Origin: JAFCUW01 sp049897565
GTDB taxonomy: Bacteria > Pseudomonadota > Gammaproteobacteria > Burkholderiales > Burkholderiaceae_D
DNA length: 64,000 nt
Assembly: GCF_049897565.1 (NCBI RefSeq)
Contig: NZ_JAFCWM010000011.1
Location: forward strand, 62,001-126,000
Direction of reading: 5' to 3'
Positions 55,291 to 64,000 of the stretch are shown here, one piece after another. Below the pieces are notes generated by a model that saw only the letters and a program-made list of their open reading frames with translations, was not told the origin of the DNA and ran no database searches. Position 1 is the first letter of the stretch, and every line of letters starts with the position of its first letter. The translations under genes and the position numbers were made by a program.

Positions 55291-56097
55291 TCAACCTTGT
55301 CCGTGACTCGCATCGGCGAGATTGGCGCCGATGATCGCAGCCTCACGTTTCAGCGCGGCAGCCAGCTGCTTCTCGCGCGCGGTGACGCGTTCGGACAGGG
55401 CGACGATCGACAGCGCGGCGACCGGCCGGCCGTCGCGGTCCATCACCGCCACCGCAGCGCCGCCGATGCGGTCGACCACCACGTCGATCAGCATCGCGTG
55501 GCCGTCGCGTCGCGCCGCGTCGATACGCTCGCTTAGCAACTCGGCGCTGATCCGGGGGAAACTTGCCAGCCGCGGCGGAATCTTCGACAACGCCGCCTCG
55601 CGTTCGGCATCGCTCATCGCCGCGAGCAGCGCGATGCCGCCGGAGCCGACGCCGAGCGTGCGCCGGCTGCCCAGTTGCTGGTAATTCGCCTGGATCGGGT
55701 AACTGCCCATCTGCACATCGACACAGACGGTTTCAACGCCGCTTAGCACCGACAAGATCACCGTGTCCTCGAACTCGCCGGCCAGGCGCACCATGCTGGC
55801 GCGGCTGGCCAGGCGCCAGTCGAACCGCTCCTGCCCGTAGGACCCAATGCGGGCGATCTCCGGTCCGAAGGTATAGCGCTTGCTCAGCGGATCGCGCACC
55901 ACCATCTCTTCGCGCATCAGGGCGTCGAGCACGCGCATGGCAGTCGATTTTTCCATGCCGCAGTAGGTCGCGATATCGGTCAAGCGCGCATTGCGCGGAT
56001 CGGTCATCGCCTTCAGGATGCGGCACGCTTTTTCGATCGAGCCGGCTACGCCATTGCCCCCACGTTCAGTCGCTTGCCCCTTGTCGTCGCTTGTCAT
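55291..56097 (-). CDS. IclR-family transcriptional regulator
   Basis: 268 residues. The N-terminal winged helix (about 20-75) includes LTDIATYCGMEKSTAMRVL, and the C-terminal effector-binding GAF-like domain follows. IclR proteins often control catabolic operons in response to a pathway intermediate. ATG at 56097 is chosen; GTG/ATG codons upstream to 56166 would add a non-family N-terminus. Two identical palindromes in the divergent spacer (56192-56206 and 56321-56335) are likely operators. Confidence 0.9.
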   Translation of the reverse strand: MTSDDKGQATERGGNGVAGSIEKACRILKAMTDPRNARLTDIATYCGMEKSTAMRVLDALMREEMVVRDPLSKRYTFGPEIARIGSYGQERFDWRLASRASMVRLAGEFEDTVILSVLSGVETVCVDVQMGSYPIQANYQQLGSRRTLGVGSGGIALLAAMSDAEREAALSKIPPRLASFPRISAELLSERIDAARRDGHAMLIDVVVDRIGGAAVAVMDRDGRPVAALSIVALSERVTAREKQLAAALKREAAIIGANLADASHGQG

Positions 56098-56191
56098 GTG
56101 GAACCCTGTCGCTTCACCGTACACCTGTGGAACGAGAATCATGCCATCCAATCGCGATTGCACCAAGCGCTACGTGGAATTTTGCATGTTA

Positions 56192-56206
56192 TTGCGTACA
56201 GCGCAA
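56192..56206. promoter_or_regulatory. Operator-like palindrome, copy 1 (TTGCGTACAGCGCAA)
   Basis: A 5-base inverted repeat TTGCG/CGCAA with spacer TACAG. It lies 95 bases before the IclR start. The next base is also shared with copy 2 (C), so 16 bases match. It would allow autoregulation of the regulator. Confidence 0.65.
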
Positions 56207-56267
56207 CCAATAAATGCCTCAATAACGGGCTCATAGCAAGGCAGTGCGAACAAATCCGCCGATTCGA

Positions 56268-56296
56268 TTGCATTACACGAAATAACTCGCTACTAT
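56268..56296 (+). promoter_or_regulatory. Sigma-70-type promoter candidate for the carboxylase operon
   Basis: TTGCAT (56268-56273) and TACTAT (56291-56296) are separated by 17 bases, with three and four of six consensus bases matching. The following operator copy 2 at 56321-56335 lies just downstream of the expected start site, a place where a bound repressor would block transcription. Confidence 0.4.
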
Positions 56297-56320
56297 AAAA
56301 CACCACGTCGATTCAATCAT

Positions 56321-56335
56321 TTGCGTACAGCGCAA
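56321..56335. promoter_or_regulatory. Operator-like palindrome, copy 2 (TTGCGTACAGCGCAA)
   Basis: Identical in sequence to copy 1, 129 bases away. It is 38 bases before the carboxylase ATG. Two exact copies of a 15-base palindrome in one 276-base spacer are unlikely to be chance. Confidence 0.7.
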
Positions 56336-56373
56336 CTCGGTAGATCCCCGATTGCCAACCCTAGGTGCCTGCG

Positions 56374-57999
56374 ATGTCGATTTTAGAAACCAAGATTTCC
56401 CCGTCCAGCGCCACCTTCCAGCGCAACAAAGAAGCGATGCTCACGTTGCTGGCGCGGGTGAACCAGGTCGAATCGGATACCCGCGCGGTGTCGGCCGCAG
56501 CCAAGCCGCGCTTCGACAAGCGCAAGCAACTGCTGCCGGTCGACCGTATCGCGCTGCTGCTCGATCGCGGCGCACCGTTTCTTGAACTAGCCTCGCTGGC
56601 CGGCTACGCCATGAAGCCGGCCGGCGCCGACGGCCGGCTCACCGCCGGCGGTGGACTGCTCGCCGGCATTGGTTTCGTATCCGGCGTGCGCTGCATGGTG
56701 GTCGTATCCGACTCCGGCATCGATGCCGGCGCCTTCCAGCCGAAGGGACTCGAAAAACTGCTGCGCGCGCAGGAAATCGCACTGCAAAACAAACTGCCGT
56801 TCGTGCAGCTGATCGAAAGCGCAGGCGGCAACTTGCTGAATTATCGGGTCGAAAACTTTGTCGATGGCGGCGAAAAATACCGCAACCTGGCCTTGCTGTC
56901 GGCAGCCGGCTTGCCGGTCGTGACCGTCACCCACGGTCCGTCCACCGCCGGCGGCGCCTACCAGACCGGCCTGTCGGACTACGTCATCCTCGTGCGCGGC
57001 CGCTCGAAAGCCTTCCTGGCCGGACCGTCACTGCTGAAAGCGGCCACCGGCGAGATCGCCACCGAAGAAGAACTCGGCGGCGCCGAAATGCACTCTTCGA
57101 TATCTGGCCTGGGCGACTACCTGGCCGAGGACGACCGCGATGCGATCCGCATCGCGCGCGAAATCATGGACTCGCTGCAGTGGGACGCCGACCGGGCGGC
57201 AGTATCGCGCCCCGCAGTCAAGCCGCCGCGCTTCGACGGCGAAGACCTTCTCGGTGTGATGCCGCTCGATTACAAGACGCCGGTCGACATGAAAGAAGTC
57301 ATCGCCCGCCTGGTCGATGATTCGGACTTTCGCGAGTTCGGCGCGCAGTACGGATCGGCGACCGTGTGCGGGCACGCCCGGATCGACGGCCACGCGGTCG
57401 GCATCATCACCAACAACGGCCCGATCGACCCTGCCGGCGCGTCGAAGACCACGCACTTCATCCAGGCCTGCTGCCAGTCCGGCACGCCCCTGCTCTATCT
57501 GAACAACACGACCGGCTTCATGGTTGGCCGTGCGTTCGAGGAAGCCGGCAGCATCAAGCACGGCTCGAAGATGATCCAGGCGATCACCAATGCCAACGTG
57601 CCGCAGCTGACGGTGTTTTGCGGCGCATCGTTCGGCGCCGGTCACTACGCCATGTGCGGCCGCGCCTTCAAGCCGCGCCTGTGCTTCTCGTGGCCGAACG
57701 CGAAGACCGCGGTGATGGGGCCGGAGCAGGCGGCCGAGACGATGGTCACCGTCGCGCGCGCCAAACTCGAACGCGCCGGCAAAGCCATCGACGAGGCGCG
57801 CATGGATGCGCTACGCAAGCAGATCATCGATAACTTTGAACAGCAGATGGACGTCTTCGCCACCAGCGCGCGCCTGCTCGACGATGGCGTGATCGACCCG
57901 CGCGACACCCGCGCCGTACTGGCGCTAGCCTTGGCCGTGTGCGCGGAGGAGCGCCGCCGCACCACGCGCCCGATGCAGTTCTCGGTCGCGCGGCCATAA
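56374..57999 (+). CDS. Acyl-CoA carboxylase, carboxyltransferase (beta) subunit
   Basis: 541 residues. The carboxyltransferase domains of biotin-dependent acyl-CoA carboxylases are visible, with LLDRGAPFLELASLAGY, THGPSTAGGAYQTGLSDY and the GASFGAGHYAMCGRAF segment. It transfers carboxyl from biotin to an acyl-CoA. The opening (LETKISPSSATFQRNKEAM and the SLAGYAM segment) resembles AtuC/LiuB-type geranyl- or methylcrotonyl-CoA carboxylases rather than acetyl- or propionyl-CoA carboxylase; the exact substrate is not proved. ATG at 56374 is chosen; GTG at 56365 precedes it. Confidence 0.88.
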   Translation: MSILETKISPSSATFQRNKEAMLTLLARVNQVESDTRAVSAAAKPRFDKRKQLLPVDRIALLLDRGAPFLELASLAGYAMKPAGADGRLTAGGGLLAGIGFVSGVRCMVVVSDSGIDAGAFQPKGLEKLLRAQEIALQNKLPFVQLIESAGGNLLNYRVENFVDGGEKYRNLALLSAAGLPVVTVTHGPSTAGGAYQTGLSDYVILVRGRSKAFLAGPSLLKAATGEIATEEELGGAEMHSSISGLGDYLAEDDRDAIRIAREIMDSLQWDADRAAVSRPAVKPPRFDGEDLLGVMPLDYKTPVDMKEVIARLVDDSDFREFGAQYGSATVCGHARIDGHAVGIITNNGPIDPAGASKTTHFIQACCQSGTPLLYLNNTTGFMVGRAFEEAGSIKHGSKMIQAITNANVPQLTVFCGASFGAGHYAMCGRAFKPRLCFSWPNAKTAVMGPEQAAETMVTVARAKLERAGKAIDEARMDALRKQIIDNFEQQMDVFATSARLLDDGVIDPRDTRAVLALALAVCAEERRRTTRPMQFSVARP

Positions 58000-58044
58000 G
58001 CCGAGCCGACGCCCCATCCTTCAAAGCCACAACGGACAAACACT

Positions 58045-60012
<1,968 letters not shown>

Positions 60013-60043
60013 GATGCCCCACATAGAATCAACAGGAGAACCA

Positions 60044-61240
60044 ATGCCAACCAACCTGACAGGCAGCCTGGCCGGAATCAAGGTGATCGACATATCGCGC
60101 GTGTTGGCCGGTCCATCGTGCACGCAGATCCTGGCCGACCACGGCGCCGAAGTGATCAAGGTCGAACCGCCGGTCGGCGACGACACCCGCAAGTGGGGCC
60201 CGCCGTTCGCCGACGGCGCCGCATCGTATTACATGGGCGTGAACCGCAACAAGCGCGCCATCGTGCTGGACCTGTCGGTGCCGGCCGGGCGCGAGGTACT
60301 GCTCGACATGCTGGCCGACGCCGATGTCCTGGTAGAGAATTTCAAGACCGGCACGATGGAACGCTGGGGTCTCGACTTCGACGAAGTGCTGTCGCAGCGC
60401 TTTCCGCGCCTGGTCCATTGCAAGATTACCGGCTTCGGCGCCGACGGCCCGCTGGGCGGCCTGCCCGGCTACGACGCCGTGGTGCAGGCCATGTCCGGGC
60501 TGATGAGCATCAACGGCGCGCCGGAAGGCGGCGCCACCCGCATCGGCGTGCCGATCGTCGACATGGCCACCGGCCTGAATGCCACGCTCGGCATTGCGAT
60601 GGCGCTGTTCGAGCGCTCGCGCTCCGGGCGCGGTCAATTCATCGAAACGGCGCTGTACGACGTCGCCATCTCGCTGCTGCACCCGCAGGGCGCCAACTGG
60701 TTCATGTCGGGAAAGCCGCAGCGGCTGCTCGGCAATGGACATCCGAATATTGTCCCTTACGATAAATTCCCGACGCGTACCGTCGACATCTTCATCGGCG
60801 TCGGCAACGACGGCCAGTTCTGCGCGCTGGCCAGGGCGCTTGGCCTGGACGACGTCGCCGCCGATCCGCGCTACGCCACCAATGCCGCGCGCGGCGCCAA
60901 CCGGCCGGCGCTGCGCGAGACGCTGCTGCAGGCACTGGCGCTGCACGACGGCGAAGCCTTGTGCGAGCAGCTGGCGCGTTCCGGCGTGCCGGCCGGCCCG
61001 GTGCGCGACGTCGGCACCGCGCTGTCGCACCCGCACACCCTGCACCGCGAGATGGCGGTCGAACTGGACGGCTACCGCGGCACCGGCGTGCCGGTCAAGA
61101 TGTCGCGCACGCCCGGCTCGGTGCGCATGCGGCCGCCCCGCTTCGGCGAACACAATCGGGAAGTGCTGGCCGAACTGGGTTATTCGGAGGAGCGCATCGC
61201 CGCCCTCATCGATCAACACATCGTGGTGGACAAACAATGA
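60044..61240 (+). CDS. CaiB/BaiF-type (class III) CoA-transferase, first copy
   Basis: 398 residues. It starts GIKVIDISRVLAGPSCTQIL, with GADGPLGGLPGYD and GVPIVDMATGLNATLGIAM later, which is typical of class III CoA-transferases. A catalytic aspartate is expected in IVDMATG. It moves CoA between acids, for example activating a carboxylic acid for the carboxylase. Start 60044 follows AGGAG; the frame is open a little upstream. Its last 4 bases overlap the next gene. Confidence 0.9.
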   Translation: MPTNLTGSLAGIKVIDISRVLAGPSCTQILADHGAEVIKVEPPVGDDTRKWGPPFADGAASYYMGVNRNKRAIVLDLSVPAGREVLLDMLADADVLVENFKTGTMERWGLDFDEVLSQRFPRLVHCKITGFGADGPLGGLPGYDAVVQAMSGLMSINGAPEGGATRIGVPIVDMATGLNATLGIAMALFERSRSGRGQFIETALYDVAISLLHPQGANWFMSGKPQRLLGNGHPNIVPYDKFPTRTVDIFIGVGNDGQFCALARALGLDDVAADPRYATNAARGANRPALRETLLQALALHDGEALCEQLARSGVPAGPVRDVGTALSHPHTLHREMAVELDGYRGTGVPVKMSRTPGSVRMRPPRFGEHNREVLAELGYSEERIAALIDQHIVVDKQ

Positions 61241-62496
61241 CGCTGCCTTACGCAGGATTGCGCGTGCTCGATCTGTCGCAGGGCATTGCCGGCCCGTCGT
61301 GCGGCGGCATCCTGGCGCGCCAGGGCGCTGAAGTGATCAAGGTGGAACCGTTTGCCGGCGACTGGGCGCGCCTGATGGGCGGCGGCAGCGAGGGCATCAC
61401 GCCGATGTCGGTCACGCCCAATTTCGGCAAGCGGGCCGTCTGCATCGACGCCAGCCAGGCCGACGGCGCGGCGCTGATCTTGCGCCTGGCGCGCGATGTC
61501 GACATCGTCATCGAGAGCTTTCGTCCGGGCGTGATGAAAAAGCTCGGCCTCGACTACGCCACCATCCGCGCCATCAACCCGGCCGTGCTGTACCTGTCGG
61601 TGACCGGCTTCGGCCAGGATGGACCGGCGCGCGACCTGCCCGGGGCCGACTCGGTAGTACAGGCAATGAGCGGCATGATGGTCATGAACGGCGACGCCGA
61701 AGGCAACCCGCGGCGAGTCGGCATGCTGCTGGTCGATGCGGCGGCCGGCGTGTACGCCGCGCAGCGCGTGGGCGCGGCGCTGTTCGCGCGCCAGCGCCGC
61801 GGCCAGGGCGAACGCATCGACGTCACCTTGCTGGCGGTGAGCGCCGCGCTGCAGGCGCTGCCGATCATCGACGACCATGCGCATGCCGGCATACCGAAGA
61901 CGCCGGTGACGGTGCCGTCCGGGACGTTTCGCACGCGCGACGGCATGATCAACCTGACCGCGCTGCGCGACAAGATGTTTTTCGCGATGGCGCGCGTGCT
62001 GGGGCGCCCGGAGTGGACCGACGAACCGGCCTACGCCACCAACCAGCTGCGCCTGGAGCGCGCCGCCGAGATCAACGCCGGCATCCAGGCATCGCTTCTG
62101 CACCAGGACAACGCGTACTGGGTCGAGCGCTTCCAGGACCAGGACGTGCTGTGCGCCCCGGTGTTCGACTACACGCAGTTTCGCGCCCATCCGCAGGTAA
62201 TCCACCAGCAGCTGTTCCACGAACGCCACCAGCCGGGCATGGGCACGATTCCGGTCGCCGTACTGCCCGGGCTCGACGCGCCACCGCCGGACTGCCTGGC
62301 GCCTTACCTCGGCCAGCATACCGTCGAGGTGCTGCGCGGCTGCGGCCTGGCCGACCGCGAGATCGCTGCGCTGGAAGCAGCGCGCGTGGTGTACGCGCGC
62401 CCGCAGCAAGGTTCACCGCCCACACCGCAGCACGAATCCCCCGCCACCCGCAACACCAAGTCCGGCGATAACAGCACTACCAACCAAGAAAGATAG
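61237..62496 (+). CDS. CaiB/BaiF-type (class III) CoA-transferase, second copy
   Basis: 419 residues. It has the same class III architecture (GLRVLDLSQGIAGPSCGGIL and the GPARDLPGADSVVQAM segment), but differs clearly from the first copy, so it is a paralogue, not a tandem repeat. It ends in a polar tail (about 395-419). It overlaps the first copy by 4 bases. The two may form a heteromer or act on different acids. Confidence 0.88.
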   Translation: MTLPYAGLRVLDLSQGIAGPSCGGILARQGAEVIKVEPFAGDWARLMGGGSEGITPMSVTPNFGKRAVCIDASQADGAALILRLARDVDIVIESFRPGVMKKLGLDYATIRAINPAVLYLSVTGFGQDGPARDLPGADSVVQAMSGMMVMNGDAEGNPRRVGMLLVDAAAGVYAAQRVGAALFARQRRGQGERIDVTLLAVSAALQALPIIDDHAHAGIPKTPVTVPSGTFRTRDGMINLTALRDKMFFAMARVLGRPEWTDEPAYATNQLRLERAAEINAGIQASLLHQDNAYWVERFQDQDVLCAPVFDYTQFRAHPQVIHQQLFHERHQPGMGTIPVAVLPGLDAPPPDCLAPYLGQHTVEVLRGCGLADREIAALEAARVVYARPQQGSPPTPQHESPATRNTKSGDNSTTNQER

Positions 62497-62509
62497 AGGA
62501 GACAAGATC

Positions 62510-63481
62510 ATGAGAATCACTACCACCACCCTGTCCAAACTCGCCGTTGCGACCGCCCTGCTGGCCGCGCCGGTACTGGCGCTTGCGCAAGCGTATCCGA
62601 CCAAGGCGGTCCGGGTCATCATCCCGTATCCGCCGGGCGGGCCGACCGACATCATGGGCCGCATCGTCGCGCAAGGGCTGGCCGTCAAGTTCGGCCAGCC
62701 GTTCGTGGTCGAAAACAAGCCGGGCGCCAGCGGCATGATCGGCGCCGACCAGGTGGCCAAGGCGACGCCCGACGGCTACACGATCCTTGTCAACGCGTCG
62801 CTGCACGTGATTAACCCGAGCCTGTACGCCAAGATGACGCACGATCCGATCAAGGATTTTGCCGCCGTCTCGCAGATTGCCGATGTGCCGATGGTGCTGG
62901 TGGTGAGCGCACAAAACCCGGCCAAGACCGTCAAGGACGTGATCGCGCAGGCCAAGGCCAAGCCGATGACGTTCGCCTCATCGGGCAACGGCGCCGCGCC
63001 CCACCTGGCCGGGGAGGCATTCAACATGGCCGCCGGCCTGAAGCTGCAGCATGTCCCGTACAAGGGCAGTTCGCCGGCGCTGACCGACGTCATGGGCGGT
63101 CACGTCGACATGATGTTCGACCCGCTGCCGTCGAGCACTCCGTTCATCAGCAGCGGATCGCTGCGCCCGATCGCGGTGACCACCGCCAAGCGCGTTGCGG
63201 CATTGCCGAATGTGCCGACCGTGGCCGAAGCCGGCCTGCCCGGCTACGAAATCAGTACCTGGTACGGGGTCTGGGCGCCGGCCAACACGCCGGCCGATAT
63301 CGTCAAGAAGCTGTCCACCGAAATTCACCGCATCGTGCACGATCCGGAAACGGCGAAACGCATCGCCGGCATGGGCTCGATCCCGGTCGGCAGCACGCCT
63401 GCCGAATTCGAAGCATACAACCGCTCCGAACAGATCAAGTTCAACAAGATCGTCAAGACGTCCGGCGCGAAGCTCGACTGA
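62510..63481 (+). CDS. Bug/TctC-family periplasmic binding protein (tripartite tricarboxylate transporter type)
   Basis: 323 residues. A signal peptide of about 24 residues (ending LALAQA) is followed by YPTKAVRVIIPYPPGGPTD, the Bug-family ligand loop. Such proteins bind carboxylates in the periplasm; many are orphans without their membrane partners, and none is seen here in the window. It is 13 bases after the second CoA-transferase, so it is in the same transcript and likely binds the pathway's acid substrate. Confidence 0.9.
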   Translation: MRITTTTLSKLAVATALLAAPVLALAQAYPTKAVRVIIPYPPGGPTDIMGRIVAQGLAVKFGQPFVVENKPGASGMIGADQVAKATPDGYTILVNASLHVINPSLYAKMTHDPIKDFAAVSQIADVPMVLVVSAQNPAKTVKDVIAQAKAKPMTFASSGNGAAPHLAGEAFNMAAGLKLQHVPYKGSSPALTDVMGGHVDMMFDPLPSSTPFISSGSLRPIAVTTAKRVAALPNVPTVAEAGLPGYEISTWYGVWAPANTPADIVKKLSTEIHRIVHDPETAKRIAGMGSIPVGSTPAEFEAYNRSEQIKFNKIVKTSGAKLD

Positions 63482-63553
63482 CCGGTCGGGGCGCCACGCC
63501 GTTGGTGGCGCCCTGCCTCATACTAGTAGCGGCTAACCCAACGAGGATCCACC

Positions 63554-64000
63554 ATGACTTGCCTGCTTGTCGAAGACCGTGACGGAGTGCGCATCCTGAC
63601 GATGAACCGCCCTGAAAAGCACAATGCGCTCAACACCGAGCTGACCACTAGTTTGCTGCAGGCGCTGCGCGATGCCGACACCGATGGCGCCGTGCGCAGC
63701 GTCGTGCTGGCCGGCAGCGGCAAGTCGTTTTGCGCCGGTGCCGACACGTCGGAGTTCGACGCGCTGGTGCCGGACGACCCGTCGGCCGTCAATCAACGGG
63801 CCGACCTGACGACCGCTTTGCATGCGGCCTTTTCGCGGATGTCCAAGCCGGTGGTGGCCGCGGTGCGCGGCAATGCGCTCGGCGGCGGCGCCGGGCTGGC
63901 ACTGGCGTGCGACATGACCGTGATGGCTGACGATGTGCGTTTCGGCTACCCCGAGCTCAAGCGCGGCATCCTGCCGGCGGTCGTGATGTCAAACCTGGTG
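63554..64000 (+). CDS. Enoyl-CoA hydratase/isomerase (5' part)
   Basis: 149 codons run to the window end. The crotonase fold is seen in RILTMNRPEKHNALN (about 14-28), SFCAGADTSEF (about 57-67) and the oxyanion segment GNALGGGAGLALACD (about 102-116). It would hydrate or isomerise the CoA intermediate of the pathway. The 3' end is outside the window. Confidence 0.88.
   Translation, partial: MTCLLVEDRDGVRILTMNRPEKHNALNTELTTSLLQALRDADTDGAVRSVVLAGSGKSFCAGADTSEFDALVPDDPSAVNQRADLTTALHAAFSRMSKPVVAAVRGNALGGGAGLALACDMTVMADDVRFGYPELKRGILPAVVMSNLV

Overview
The window is high-GC bacterial DNA with dense, short-spaced genes. Its protein families and gene neighbourhoods (hda-HAD-pcnB-folK-panB; recN/nadK beside hemH-grpE-dnaK-dnaJ; a Puu putrescine pathway) point to a betaproteobacterium of the Burkholderiales, most likely Oxalobacteraceae (Massilia/Telluria/Duganella type). 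That placement is inference from family resemblance, not a search.

Layout. 1-4457: housekeeping genes (hda end, HAD phosphatase, pcnB, folK, panB, thpR); a perfect 64-bp hairpin sits in front of panB. 4445-16038: putrescine catabolism (puuC, a symporter gene broken by an in-frame TGA, spuC, puuA, puuD, gabD), interrupted by a metallophosphoesterase gene and a sigma-factor-like fusion gene. The puuD/gabD spacer holds a 119-bp tandem duplication that includes the gabD start codon. 16061-25787: MazG-like protein, carbonic anhydrase, the chaperone block dnaJ-dnaK-grpE with two sigma-32 promoters, hemH, recN, nadK and a broken DUF3667 gene. 25969-30518: small stress genes (OsmC, GloA), then tolC, a rhodanese, pcm and a TetR regulator. 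30629-34773: a tightly overlapping operon of ABC ATPase, FtsX-type permease, LolA-like periplasmic protein and outer-membrane barrel. 34990-41632: ykgJ, uppP, recQ, a LytS/LytTR-type two-component pair, trmB and small genes. 41669-46835: a caa3-type cytochrome oxidase (CtaC with fused cytochrome c, subunit I+III fusion) flanked by three more c-type cytochromes. 46875-51490: a PQQ-type dehydrogenase, a SYLF lipoprotein, small unknowns and a secreted cyanophycinase-like protein.

51491-54155 is a decayed mobile island next to tRNA-Gly(CCC). It holds remnants of an MNT/HEPN toxin-antitoxin pair, of phage replication and DnaB-type genes, of an alpha/beta hydrolase, and of a tyrosine integrase.

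54306-64000 is a catabolic cluster: a nitronate monooxygenase, an IclR regulator, a biotin-dependent acyl-CoA carboxylase (beta and alpha subunits resembling geranyl/methylcrotonyl-CoA carboxylases), two CaiB-type CoA-transferases, a Bug/TctC binding protein and an enoyl-CoA hydratase cut by the window end. Two identical TTGCGTACAGCGCAA palindromes between the IclR gene and the carboxylase genes are likely its operators.

No CRISPR array, rRNA or intact insertion sequence was seen. The most notable items are the sigma-like fusion protein, the LolA/ABC/barrel operon, the IclR-controlled carboxylase/CoA-transferase cluster, and the dispersed GGGGTCAG hairpin family.
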